This document shows, in pieces, positions 1 through 10,000 of a stretch of 64,000 nt of DNA. This DNA comes from JAHBXE01 sp044222195 (GTDB lineage Bacteria > Planctomycetota > Phycisphaerae > Phycisphaerales > UBA1924): the NCBI GenBank assembly GCA_044222195.1, contig JBGANS010000021.1, forward strand, positions 1 through 64,000. The letters run 5' to 3'. Made by a program: the position numbers and the translations under genes. The notes below the pieces were generated by a model. That model was not told where the DNA came from and did not search any database. It was given only the letters and a program-made list of their open reading frames with translations. The stretch's first letter is position 1. Each line of letters starts with the position of its first letter.

Positions 1-2
1 GG

Positions 3-1454
3 CCCGCCGCGCCGGCCCACCTCGCTCACGTGCGATGGATCGCTTCGGCCGATGATCTCGGGCGAGCGATCACCTTCGAAGGACAGTCCGGGACTGTCTC
101 ACGAGCGGAACGCATATTCGCGGTCGGACGATCCGGCGGGCAGAGCCGCCTGTTCTGCTTCCGCGCTGACTCAGGGCTTCCGCTGTGGAATGCCCCCGTG
201 CCCGCCGCGGTCTTTGAAAGCTGGGCGACGCCGACCATTGACCCGGTCAATGGCACCGTACTCGTTGCGTCGGGCCGGTATCTCACGGCGATCAACGCAA
301 CATCCGGCGGACCTTCATGGCAGACCCAACTCGACCGCAACACGGGCGGCGCCACGCCCGTGGTCACCACGGACCGAGGCGGCGCCGACCGCGCCTTCAT
401 CACCGACTACGACGGCTTCGGGGGAACCGGGAAGCTCTATTGCATCAACGTTGATCCGCCGGCGCCCGGCAACCCGTACCAGCCCGGCCAAATCGTGTGG
501 TCCATCGTGCTCGGATCAACCGGCGCGAACACGCCCGCCTATCTCGATGGCGTTGTCTATGTCGCCAGCGTCTCGGACTCCACGGGACTGTTGCCCGGCC
601 AGATCCGCGCACTTGATGCCGCGGCCACGACTCCCCCACCTCCACTCTGGACCTTCACCAATGTCGAGGACCTCGGTTTCTTCGGCGGACTGACCGTGTC
701 CAAGGGCTCGGTTTTCGCCGCGAGCTACGCGTTCGCGGGCGGGCAGAACGCGGCGAACCTCGTGAAGCTCGACGCCGCGTCCGGCTCATTGTCCTGGTCC
801 GTGGCGTGCAACCGAACCGACTCCATCCCCGTGCCACTGCCTCATGGATCTATCGCCCTCTCATCCGGCATCCGCGGCTTTGGATCTCTGCCGAGCGTGC
901 AGAAGTTCCGCGATGAGGGCGCCGCGGCCGCGCTGGAGTGGGACTCGGCGTTACACTCGTGGAACGACCTGAACAACAACGGCGTGTTGGACCCGGGCGA
1001 GTACGTGGATGTCGGCGGCTGGACTGTGCAGCCCGCCCTCAGCGTACGACCCGGCGTCGGACCCGTGCTGTTCGTGGGCGTCTTGCCGGCAGGACCCTCC
1101 ACGGCGAACGCCTGCGCTGGCCTCCGTGAAGTCGACCTCTCCAAGTCGCCATCGAGCGGCCAGTTCATCCGCGAGGCCTTCGTCGGAGCCGGGTCGACTC
1201 CGGCCATCACATCCGGCACGTTGTACACCCTTGGCCCCGCGGGCCTGTACGCGATCGGCAGCGCCGCCTGCACCGCCAACTGCGACCAGAGCACCGCAAC
1301 GCCCCTGCTGACCGCCAACGACTTCCAGTGCTTCCTCGATCGCTTCGCGGCGGGAGACACATGGGCAAACTGCGACCAGAGCACGGGAACACCGTCGCTC
1401 ACGGCAAACGACTTCCAGTGTTTCCTCGACCTGTACGCCGCGGGGTGCCCGTGA
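3..1454 (+). CDS. Secreted PQQ-like beta-propeller protein with paired GC-type dockerin-like tail (5' truncated)
   Basis: The reading frame is open to the left edge of the window, so the N-terminus and any signal peptide are missing; a GTG at 30 is only an internal candidate start. The body (about 400 residues) resembles a PQQ/quinoprotein-like propeller: motifs such as DPVNGTVLVASGRYL, YLDGVVYVASVSD and LVKLDAASGSLSWS recur at blade-like spacing. The last 60 residues hold two tandem copies of the motif CDQSTxTPxLTANDFQCFLDxxAAG, the same tail as on four other proteins here. I infer a cell-surface or exported protein of unknown ligand. Its stop codon overlaps the next gene's GTG start by 4 bp (GTGA), so the two are translationally coupled. 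Propeller fold and export are inferred from family resemblance. Confidence 0.75.
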   Translation, partial: PAAPAHLAHVRWIASADDLGRAITFEGQSGTVSRAERIFAVGRSGGQSRLFCFRADSGLPLWNAPVPAAVFESWATPTIDPVNGTVLVASGRYLTAINATSGGPSWQTQLDRNTGGATPVVTTDRGGADRAFITDYDGFGGTGKLYCINVDPPAPGNPYQPGQIVWSIVLGSTGANTPAYLDGVVYVASVSDSTGLLPGQIRALDAAATTPPPPLWTFTNVEDLGFFGGLTVSKGSVFAASYAFAGGQNAANLVKLDAASGSLSWSVACNRTDSIPVPLPHGSIALSSGIRGFGSLPSVQKFRDEGAAAALEWDSALHSWNDLNNNGVLDPGEYVDVGGWTVQPALSVRPGVGPVLFVGVLPAGPSTANACAGLREVDLSKSPSSGQFIREAFVGAGSTPAITSGTLYTLGPAGLYAIGSAACTANCDQSTATPLLTANDFQCFLDRFAAGDTWANCDQSTGTPSLTANDFQCFLDLYAAGCP

Positions 1455-2245
1455 AGCGAAGCGCCTTCACGCTCATCGAACTGCTCGTGGTGATCGCGAT
1501 CATCGCGCTTCTCATCGGGCTTTTGCTGCCCTCTCTGCGCGCGGCGCGTGACTCGAGCCGGACCGCGCTGTGCCTCTCAAACCAGCGATCCCTCATAGGC
1601 GCCTGGACGATCTACGCAGGCTCATACGCGGGACGGGCGATGCCGCTGGCGGACGATCGTGACCCGTCTCGAATCGTGTACTGGTGGGGAGCGGTGATCT
1701 GGGCCACGGCGACCGTCGATCACGCCGCGGGTCCCCTCGCCCCATACCTCGATTCCCGCCCGGGCGAGCGGACTGTCTTCGAATGCCCCGCCCAGCCGTG
1801 GGGCTCGTACAAGCCGCAGCCCACGTCACTCCCAAGCGCGCCGGCCACCAGCACGTACGGCTACAACGGGTACTACCTGTCCCCATCGATGACACCGGGA
1901 TGGAACACGACGATCGGCGCCCAGCGGTGGAAGACCATCGCGGACATCGAGCGCCCGTCCGACCTGCTCGTCTTCGCGGACACTCTCCTGGCCGGCACAC
2001 CGGCGCGCAACAACGCGCTGCTCGACCCGCCGATGCTCTACCAGGGGTCGGGAGCCTGGACCCCCAACCTGTCGCCGACCACCTGCTTCCGGCATGCCGC
2101 CGCCGCCGCGGGCGCGCGGGCCGATGGCAGCGCCCGGGCCGAGCGGGCCGACCCCGCGTGGCTGACCGACGCGGCTCATCGCATCGGCTCCATCGGAACA
2201 GCCAACGACCCGCGCTACGTCCCCGATTGGAGAGCGTGGCGTTGA
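1451..2245 (+). CDS. Prepilin-type protein with H-X9-DG motif
   Basis: The 264-residue product starts at a GTG that overlaps the upstream stop by 4 bp. It opens with VKRS then the class III prepilin signature A|FTLIELLVVIAIIALLIG, a cleavage site followed by Glu+5 and a hydrophobic helix. Near the C-terminus, RH-AAAAAGARA-DG matches the planctomycete H-X9-DG motif found in many prepilin-like proteins. These are predicted to be processed by a prepilin peptidase and displayed or assembled outside the inner membrane; their roles are unknown. The coupling to a dockerin-tailed surface protein and a ferredoxin-like protein is unusual. A longer frame upstream exists but runs inside the preceding gene and is rejected. 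Confidence 0.85.
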   Translation: MKRSAFTLIELLVVIAIIALLIGLLLPSLRAARDSSRTALCLSNQRSLIGAWTIYAGSYAGRAMPLADDRDPSRIVYWWGAVIWATATVDHAAGPLAPYLDSRPGERTVFECPAQPWGSYKPQPTSLPSAPATSTYGYNGYYLSPSMTPGWNTTIGAQRWKTIADIERPSDLLVFADTLLAGTPARNNALLDPPMLYQGSGAWTPNLSPTTCFRHAAAAAGARADGSARAERADPAWLTDAAHRIGSIGTANDPRYVPDWRAWR

Positions 2246-2718
2246 ACCCCACTCCTGTCGACCGCTGTGTCTGCCACCAGGTCACATTCGCCGACCTGAT
2301 CCGCCTTCATCGCGAGACCGGCGCGAGCCTGGAACAGTTACAGCAGCTCACGCACTGCGGAACTTCGTGCGGCATGTGCCTGCCGTACATCCGTGTAGCA
2401 CTGGCCACCGGCCGCGTGCGCCTGCCGGTCATGCCCTTTGTCGACCAGGGCAAGCCGAGCGTCTGCGCCCAAACCGAACGCGGCCCGCGCTTACACGCGG
2501 GCCGCGGAACGGGATACGAAAGTCCGTCGCTCAGTTCACCGAAGGGCCGGCCTTGTCGCCGACCAGGTCGCCGGCGCTGTGCACCTGCGTCTGGACCTGC
2601 GGCATGCCGAGCGGCTCGTTGCGGTCGGCGCCGAGAGCCTCCGCGGCCTCCGTCGCCTCGGCAAGCATCCGCTCCTCATCCTCGCCGTCCGCCGGCAGCG
2701 GCTCGGCCAGGAGCTTGA
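2242..2718 (+). CDS. BFD-like [2Fe-2S]-binding protein
   Basis: From the TTG at 2242 (TTGA overlap with the upstream stop, GGAGAG seven bases upstream) the protein begins MNPTPVDRCVCHQVTF. Cysteines 9 and 11, then 43 and 46 (within HCGTSCGMC), give the C-x-C-x31-C-x2-C spacing of bacterioferritin-associated ferredoxin domains, with one extra Cys at 39. Such domains bind a [2Fe-2S] cluster and transfer electrons, for example in iron release. The recognisable domain ends near residue 70. The frame then continues through a perfect hairpin at 2480-2505 and 188 bp antisense into the rpoC 3' end, giving an Arg/Pro-rich tail with no family likeness. A GTG at 2236 is an alternative start with poorer spacing. 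Confidence 0.7.
   Translation: MNPTPVDRCVCHQVTFADLIRLHRETGASLEQLQQLTHCGTSCGMCLPYIRVALATGRVRLPVMPFVDQGKPSVCAQTERGPRLHAGRGTGYESPSLSSPKGRPCRRPGRRRCAPASGPAACRAARCGRRREPPRPPSPRQASAPHPRRPPAAARPGA
2480..2505 (-). terminator. Hairpin downstream of rpoC
   Basis: A perfect 10-bp stem (GCGGCCCGCG / CGCGGGCCGC) with a 6-nt loop lies 25 bp past the rpoC stop codon. It has no clear U-tract on either strand, so it may be a weak or factor-assisted terminator. It lies inside the opposing BFD-like reading frame. Confidence 0.6.
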
Positions 2719-5700
2719 CACGGATGTCCTGGTAGCGGCGGAAGCCGGTGCCCGCCGGGATCAGGTGCCCGAGCAGGACGTTCTCCTTCAGGCCGACCAG
2801 CGTGTCGGTCGCCCCACGCAGGGCCGCCTCGGTGAGAACCTTGGTCGTCTCCTGGAACGAAGCACCCGAGAGGAACGACTCGCTCTGCAGCGAAGCCTTG
2901 GTGATGCCGAGCAGCAGCGTGCGGCCGGTGGCCGGCTTGGCCCGCTTGCCCTTGGCGCCTTCCTTGCCCTCGGCCTCGGCCTTGGCGTTGGCTTCCTTGA
3001 TGACGCTCTTGTGAACCAGTTCGTTCACCTTGAGGTCCGTCCCGCCGCTCTCGGTCACGCGGATCATGTTCTGCGCTTCGGCGTTGCGCTGGCGGAACTC
3101 GAACTTGTCCACCACCTCGTGCGGCAGCAGGTCCGTGTCTCCCGGAGACTCAACGCGGACCTTCCGCAGCATCTGGCTGAGAATCAGCTCGATGTGCTTG
3201 TCGTTGATGGTCACGCCCTGGGCCCGGTACACGTTCTGGACTTCATCCAGCATGTACGTCCAGAGCGCTTCCTCACCCTTGATCCGCAGGATGTCGTGCG
3301 GGACCAGCGGGCCTTCCGTGAGCGGGTCGCCAGCCTGCACATAGTCGCCCGTGTGCACCAGCAGCGTCTTGTCGTTGGGGACGTGGTGGTCCTTCTCGAT
3401 CGACGCATCGCTGATGACGCGGATGGTCATCTTGCCCTTGCGCTTGTCGGAATGGATCTCGACCCGGCCCGAGATTTCCGACATCACCGCCGGGTCCTTG
3501 GGCTTGCGGGCCTCGAAGATCTCCGTCACGCGGGGCAGACCACCGACGATGTCCTGCGAACCGGCCGCGGCACGCGGCTGGCGGGCAAGCATCTGCCCGG
3601 CCTTGATCTGCTGGCCGTCCTTCACTTCGATACGCGAACGGGCGGGCAGGTAGTGGAAGTCGAGGATCTGGCCGTCCTTGTCCACGATGTTGATCTGCGG
3701 GTGCAGTTCGCCCTTGTGCTCGATGACCACGAGGGCCTTCTGGCCGCGCCCGGCGTCTTCCTCGCGGACGGTTTCGCCCGGCTCAATATCGACGTACTGG
3801 ACCGTGCCTTCCTTCTCGGCCAGGATGGGCACGCGGTGCGGGTCCCAGCGGAGGACCAGCTGGCCCTTCTTCACTTCCTCGCCTTCCTTGACCATGATGA
3901 ACCCGCCATAGGGCACCTTGGTCTTCTCGAGTTCGCGGCCCTTGGGATCGACAATCGCGATTTCGCCGTTGCGCTTGAGCGCGACCCAGATGTCGTTCCC
4001 TTCATCGTCCTTGATCGGGACGGCGTTGAGGTCTCGCAGTTCGATCTTGCCCGGGTTCGTCGGGCGATACTCGCTCTGCTCGATCGTGCGGGTACCGATA
4101 CCGCCGGTATGGAACGTACGCATCGTGAGCTGCGTTCCGGGCTCACCGATCGACTGCGCGGCGATGATTCCCACCGCCATGCCCATTTCCACCGGCTTGC
4201 CGGTGGACATGTCCAGGCCGTAATCCAGCACCGAGCAGCCGGTGCGCGACTCGCTGGTGAGCGGCGAGCGGACCATGACCGAGTCGATGTTCAGCGCCTC
4301 GATCTTCATCGCCGCCTCGATCGAGATGGGCTCGTTCGAGGTCACGATGATCTCGTCGGTCTTGGGGTTGACCACGTTGTTGACGCTGACGCGCCCCACG
4401 ATCTGGTCGCGCAGCGGCACGTCGATCTCTTCACCCTTGTAGATGGCACGCTTGAGCACGCCGCGCTTGCTGCCGCAGTCGTGCTCGCCGATGATGACCG
4501 ACTGCGCGATATCGCACAGCTTGCGGGTGAGGTACCCCGAGTCGGCCGTCTTGAGCGCGGTGTCGGCCAGACCCTTGCGGGCGCCGTGGGTGGACGAGAA
4601 GTACTCGAGGATCTTCAGACCCTCGCGGAAGTTGGCCCGGATGGGCGTCTCGATGATTTCGCCGCTGGGCTTGGCCATGAGACCACGCATACCGGCGAGC
4701 TGCTGCATCTGCGACACGTTGCCGCGGGCGCCCGAGTCGGACATCAGGTAGACCGGGTTGAGATAGGGCAGGCCCTTCTTGGCGTCGATCGAGGTCTCGT
4801 TGCCCTCCTCGTCGCGGCGGTCGTTCTTGAGCGTCTTGAGGAGTTCCTTCTGCACTTCTTCGCGGCAGTGGGACCAGATGTCCAGCAGCTGGTTGTAGCG
4901 TTCGCGGGCCGTGATGATGCCGCGTTCGTAGTTCTTCTCGACGCGGTTGACGCGCTCCTGGCTCTTGTCGATGAGTTCCTGCTTCTTCTCGGGGATGCGC
5001 AGGTCGGTGATGCCGAACGAAAGTCCGGCGACCGTGGACTGCTTGAACCCGATTTCCTTCATGCGGTCGAGCAGGTCGATCGTGCCCGGGCGGCCGCTGT
5101 AGGCGTACGTGTCGTCGATGACGCGGGCGCACCCCTTCTTGCCGAGCGAGCAGTTGTAGAAGGGCATGCCCTTCTCGAGGATTTCCGCGAACAGCACGCG
5201 CCCCACCGTCGTGATGACCCGCTTGGACGCCGGGATGTCCTTGGTTTCGCCCGTCTGGTTGTCGACGATTTCGCTGAAGCCGTCGAGGCGGACCGAGATC
5301 CGCTCGTGCAGGTGAATCTTCTTGTGGTCGTACGCGAGAATCGCCTCGCGCCGGTCCTTGAACCGCTTGAGCTCGTTGTCCGGCCGCTCATCGGGCTGCA
5401 TCGTCGTGATGAAGTACACACCCATCACGATGTCCTGCGAGGGGCTGATGATCGGCTTGCCGTTGGCGGGCGAGAAGATGTTGTGCGTGCTGAGCATGAG
5501 CACGTGCGCCTCGGCCTGGGCCTCGACCGAGAGCGGGAGGTGAACAGCCATCTGGTCACCGTCGAAGTCGGCGTTGAACCCGCCGCAGACCAGCGGGTGG
5601 ATCTTGATGGCGTTGCCTTCGACGAGCACCGGCTCGAACGCCTGGATACCCATTCGGTGCAGCGTCGGTGCACGGTTGAGGAGCACCGGGTGCTGATAGA

Positions 5701-6931
5701 TGACCTCTTCCAGAATGTCCCACACCTCGGCGTCGCGCCGCTCGAGCATTCGCTTGGCGGACTTGATCGTGTCGGCCAGGCCGTGCTCCTTGAGCTTCCT
5801 GATGATGAACGGCTGGTAGAGCTCGAGCGCGATCTTCTTGGGCAGACCGCACTGGTTGAGCTTCAGTTCCGGTCCGACGACGATGACCGAACGCGCGGAG
5901 TAGTCCACGCGCTTGCCGAGCAGGTTCTCGCGGAAGCGGCCCTGCTTGCCCTTGATCATGTCCGTCAGCGACTTCAGCGGCCGGTTCGATGAACCGAGCA
6001 CCGGGCGGCGGCAGCGGTTGTTGTCGAACAGGGCGTCCACCGCCTGCTGCAACATGCGCTTCTCGTTGCGGATGATGACCTCGGGCGCGTTGAGGTCCAT
6101 CAGCTTCTTGAGACGGTTGTTACGGTTGATGATGCGGCGATAGAGATCGTTCAGGTCGCTCGTCGCGAAGTTGCCCGACTCCAGCAGCACGAGCGGACGC
6201 AGGTCCGGCGGGATGACGGGAATCACATCCATCACCAGCCACGCCGGGTCGTTCTCGCTCTTGCGGACCTGCTCGACCAGCTTGAGCCGCTTGGCGAGGT
6301 CCTTGATCTTCTGCTTGGACCGCGTGTCGCGCAGCTCGGCCCGAAGCTGCTCGGCTTCCTTGTCCAGGTCCAGCTTCTCGATCAGGTCGCGAAGGGCGTC
6401 AGCGCCCATCATCGCCTTGAACGCGTTGCCGAACTTGTCCACCGCCTCGCGGTGCTCATCCTCGGTGAGGATCTGCTTGAACTTCATCTCCGTGTCGCCG
6501 CCGTCGGTGACCACGTAATCCTGGTAGTAGATGATCTTCTCGAGGTCGCTGGTCTTCATCCCGAGGAGCGTGCCCAGGCGGCTCGGCATGCTCTTGAAGA
6601 ACCAGATGTGGACCGCGGGCGCGGCCAGATTAATGTGCCCCATCCGCTTGCGGCGGACGCGGCTGTGCGTCACCTTCACGCCGCACCGATCGCAGATGAT
6701 GCCCTTGTACTTCGTGCCGCGATACTTGCCGCAGGCGCACTCGTAGTCGCGCTCGGGCCCGAAGATCCGCTCGCAGAACAGACCGTCCTTCTCAGGGCGG
6801 TAGGTCCGGTAGTTGATCGTTTCCGGCTTCTTCACTTCGCCGTAGGACCAGGCCCTGATGTCGTTGGGCGACGCCAGGGTGACCTTGACGGCGGTGAAGT
6901 CATTGACGCGGTCGTACACGGTCTCAGCCAT
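2531..6931 (-). CDS. rpoC: DNA-directed RNA polymerase subunit beta'
   Basis: The 1466-residue product is the catalytic beta' subunit of RNA polymerase. The N-terminal zinc site is visible as C65, C67, C80 and C83. The absolutely conserved NADFDGDQMAVH loop, whose three aspartates hold the catalytic Mg2+, is near residues 452-463. The trigger-loop/bridge-helix region (MGMAVGIIAAQSIGEPGTQLTMRTFHTGG) is present. Length fits full-size bacterial beta' without a large lineage insertion. It starts at ATG with GAGGT eight bases upstream and follows rpoB by 104 bp, so it is co-transcribed with it. The C-terminal tail after about residue 1430 is acidic and poorly conserved. Confidence 0.99.
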   Translation of the reverse strand: MAETVYDRVNDFTAVKVTLASPNDIRAWSYGEVKKPETINYRTYRPEKDGLFCERIFGPERDYECACGKYRGTKYKGIICDRCGVKVTHSRVRRKRMGHINLAAPAVHIWFFKSMPSRLGTLLGMKTSDLEKIIYYQDYVVTDGGDTEMKFKQILTEDEHREAVDKFGNAFKAMMGADALRDLIEKLDLDKEAEQLRAELRDTRSKQKIKDLAKRLKLVEQVRKSENDPAWLVMDVIPVIPPDLRPLVLLESGNFATSDLNDLYRRIINRNNRLKKLMDLNAPEVIIRNEKRMLQQAVDALFDNNRCRRPVLGSSNRPLKSLTDMIKGKQGRFRENLLGKRVDYSARSVIVVGPELKLNQCGLPKKIALELYQPFIIRKLKEHGLADTIKSAKRMLERRDAEVWDILEEVIYQHPVLLNRAPTLHRMGIQAFEPVLVEGNAIKIHPLVCGGFNADFDGDQMAVHLPLSVEAQAEAHVLMLSTHNIFSPANGKPIISPSQDIVMGVYFITTMQPDERPDNELKRFKDRREAILAYDHKKIHLHERISVRLDGFSEIVDNQTGETKDIPASKRVITTVGRVLFAEILEKGMPFYNCSLGKKGCARVIDDTYAYSGRPGTIDLLDRMKEIGFKQSTVAGLSFGITDLRIPEKKQELIDKSQERVNRVEKNYERGIITARERYNQLLDIWSHCREEVQKELLKTLKNDRRDEEGNETSIDAKKGLPYLNPVYLMSDSGARGNVSQMQQLAGMRGLMAKPSGEIIETPIRANFREGLKILEYFSSTHGARKGLADTALKTADSGYLTRKLCDIAQSVIIGEHDCGSKRGVLKRAIYKGEEIDVPLRDQIVGRVSVNNVVNPKTDEIIVTSNEPISIEAAMKIEALNIDSVMVRSPLTSESRTGCSVLDYGLDMSTGKPVEMGMAVGIIAAQSIGEPGTQLTMRTFHTGGIGTRTIEQSEYRPTNPGKIELRDLNAVPIKDDEGNDIWVALKRNGEIAIVDPKGRELEKTKVPYGGFIMVKEGEEVKKGQLVLRWDPHRVPILAEKEGTVQYVDIEPGETVREEDAGRGQKALVVIEHKGELHPQINIVDKDGQILDFHYLPARSRIEVKDGQQIKAGQMLARQPRAAAGSQDIVGGLPRVTEIFEARKPKDPAVMSEISGRVEIHSDKRKGKMTIRVISDASIEKDHHVPNDKTLLVHTGDYVQAGDPLTEGPLVPHDILRIKGEEALWTYMLDEVQNVYRAQGVTINDKHIELILSQMLRKVRVESPGDTDLLPHEVVDKFEFRQRNAEAQNMIRVTESGGTDLKVNELVHKSVIKEANAKAEAEGKEGAKGKRAKPATGRTLLLGITKASLQSESFLSGASFQETTKVLTEAALRGATDTLVGLKENVLLGHLIPAGTGFRRYQDIRVKLLAEPLPADGEDEERMLAEATEAAEALGADRNEPLGMPQVQTQVHSAGDLVGDKAGPSVN

Positions 6932-7035
6932 GTCGATTACCTCTTATTCAACTCGGGAACCCGGCTCCCGATCGATTCCTGTCAATCCTGCACGAAAGCA
7001 CACACTGCACACCAAACCGGTCTTGCACGGCACGA

Positions 7036-10000
7036 CTACAGCAGGCTTCCGCCCTCCAGCTTTTTCTTCTCGAGCGTGATGTTCATCCCAAGTCCCTTGA
7101 GCTCGTTGCAGAGCACGTCGAACGCGACGGGCATCCCCGCCTCGAGCTTGTTCGTGCCCTTGACCATGCTCTCGTAGATCTTGGTCCGGCCCTCGACATC
7201 GTCCGACTTGACGGTGAGGAGTTCCTGCAGGATGTACGCCGCGCCGTAGGCCTCGAGCGCCCACACTTCCATTTCGCCGAAGCGCTGGCCGCCGGTCCGG
7301 GCCTTTCCGCCCAGGGGCTGCTGCGTGATCAGCGAGTACGGGCCGGTTGCCCGGGCGTGGATCTTGTCGTCCACCAGGTGGTGGAGCTTCAGGAGGTACA
7401 TGAACCCCACCGTGGTCTTCTGCGTGAACGCCTCGCCGGTGCGGCCGTCGAAGAGCTGGATCTTGCCACCCTTGGGCATCTTCGCCAGGATTTCGCGCGG
7501 GTGCGGCCATGTGCCCGTCCGCTCGAACTCCGCAAGCTTCTCTTCCACGTGCTGGTTGGCCTCGGCCACCGCCGCGTGCACCTCGGCCTCCGTCGCCCCG
7601 TCGAACACGGGAGTAACGGCCTGGAAGCCCAGCACTCTCGCGGCCCATCCGAGGTGCGTTTCGAGGATCTGGCCCACGTTCATGCGGCTGGGCACACCCA
7701 GCGGGTTGAGCAGGATGTCCACCGGCGTGCCGTCTTCCATGAACGGCATCTCTTCCTCGGGAACGATGCGGGCGATGACGCCCTTGTTCCCGTGGCGACC
7801 GGCCATCTTGTCACCGACGGACAGGGCCCGGCGGGTGGCGAGATAGACCTTGACCATTTCGAGCACGCCCGAGGGCAGTTCATCGCCGCGCTTCATGTGC
7901 GCGACCTTGCGCTGCTTCTCGGCCTCGACGGCCTGGATGCGGGGCCAGAACTGGCGGAACAGCAGCTCCGCCTGGGCCCGGGTTTCCTTGCTGCCCTTGG
8001 CCCACTTGATGTCGAAGGTCTTGACCTGTTCGAGGATAACTTCGGGGATGTCGCTGGCGCCGACCTTCTGGCGGGTGTTGGGGTCGACCATCGGGGTGCC
8101 GATGGCTTCTTCAACGGCCAGCGTCATCTGCTTGAAGAGGCCGATCGCCTTGGCGTCCATCTCGGCTTCGTACGCCGTGATGTCCTTCTTGAGCTGCTTC
8201 TTCTGCTCCTCGTTCATGTGGAGTCGGCGGCTGAACTTCTTCGCGCCGATCACGATGCCCTCGACGCCCGCGGGGACCTCGAGCGAATCGTTCTTCACAT
8301 CTTCGCCCGCACGCCCGAAGATCGCGTGGAGCAGCTTCTCTTCCGGCGTCAGCTCGGTCTTGCTCTTGGGGCTGACCTTGCCGACCAGGATGTCCCCGGG
8401 CCCGACGTACGCCCCGACGCGGATGATCCCCGCATCGTCGAGGTTGCGGAGCATCTTCTCCGACACGTTGGGGATGTCCCGCGTGAACTCCTCACGCCCG
8501 AGCTTGGTCTCGCGGATTTCGACGTCGAACGTGTCGATGTGGATCGACGTAAACGCGTCGTCCTTGACCAGCCGCTCGTTGATGACGATGGCGTCCTCGA
8601 AGTTGTACCCGTCGAAGGTGTTGAATGCGACCAGCACGTTCTTGCCGATGGCCAGCTCGCCCATCTTGGTCGAAGCACCGTCGGCGATGATGTCGCCCGC
8701 CTTGACCTTCTGGTTGAGCTTGATCACCGGCTTCTGGTTCAGGCACGTCCGCTCGTTGAGCCCGACGTACTTCCGGAGCACGTACTCGTCCGAGTTATCG
8801 ATGATGATCCGCTCGGAGTCGCAGAACGTGATCGTCCCGCCGTTGCGGGCCCGCACCACCATGCCCGAGTTCTTGCCCAGGTCCTTCTCCAGGCCCGTCG
8901 CGACCACCGCCGGATCAACCTTGATCAGCGGAACCGCCTGGCGCTGCATGTTCGAACCCATCAGCGCCCGGTTGGCGTCGTCGTGCTCGAGGAACGGGAT
9001 GAGCGCGGCGGAAATGCCGACGAGCTGCTTGGGTGAGATGTCAACGTAGTTGACATCTCCCGAGTCGATCTCGGCCAGTTCGCCGTTCACCCGCGCCAGG
9101 ATCATGCCCTTCTTGAGCTTGCCGTCGAGCTCGAGCGCATCCGTCGGCGCCAGCACTGCCTTCATCTCCTCATCGGCGCGCAGATCGAGGATCTTGCCCG
9201 TGAGCTTCCCGTTCTTCACCTCGCGATACGGCGTCCGCAGGAAGCCGTAGTCGTCGATCGACGAGAAGATGCCCATCGACGCGATGAGGCCGATGTTGGT
9301 GCCTTCGGGAGTTTCGATCGGGCAGATGCGCCCGTAGTGCGAGATGTGAACGTCGCGCACTTCGAATCCCGCACGCTTGCGGTTGAGACCGCCCGGCCCG
9401 AGGGCCGAGAGCCGCCGCTCGTGCACCAGCGTCGAGAGCGGGTTGGTCTGGTCCACCACCTGCGAGAGCTCCGACCGCCCGAAGAAGAAGTCGATCGCGC
9501 TCGAGATGCTCTTGGAGTTCACCAGGTCCGCGATCTTGGCGATCTCGTCTGGGTCCTTGACGCTCATGCGCTCCTGCACCGTCCGGCGCAGTTTCAGGAA
9601 GCCCTTGCGCAGCTCCTCGACCGCAAGCTCATCCAGCGTCCGCAGGCGGCGGTTGCCCAGGTGGTCGATGTCGTCCACCTGCGCCACCGGCCGGCCCGTC
9701 TCGGGGTCCTGGCGGTTCGACCGCAGGTCGAGGATGTACTGCACGACCCGCAGGAAGTCCTCGCCGCGGATGAACATCAGGTCTTCCGGGCTGTCCAGGT
9801 TGAACTTGCGATTGATGCGGAACCGGCCGACACGCCCGAGGCGGTACCGGTTCTCGTCAAAGAACTTCTCGAGGAAGAGCTGCTTGGCCTTCTCGACCTG
9901 CGGCGGGTTGCCCGGCCGCAGCTTGCTGTAGATCTTCAGAAGCGCCCGCTCATACTCGCCCGGGGCCTCAAACTGCTCCAGCTTCTCTTCCGCAACAGTG

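Noticed and set aside
2438..5992. Long plus-strand open frame (1184 codons) opposite rpoC
   Set aside because: It is the antisense shadow of rpoC, kept open by high GC content; composition is rich in Leu, Val, Asp and Arg with no domain likeness.
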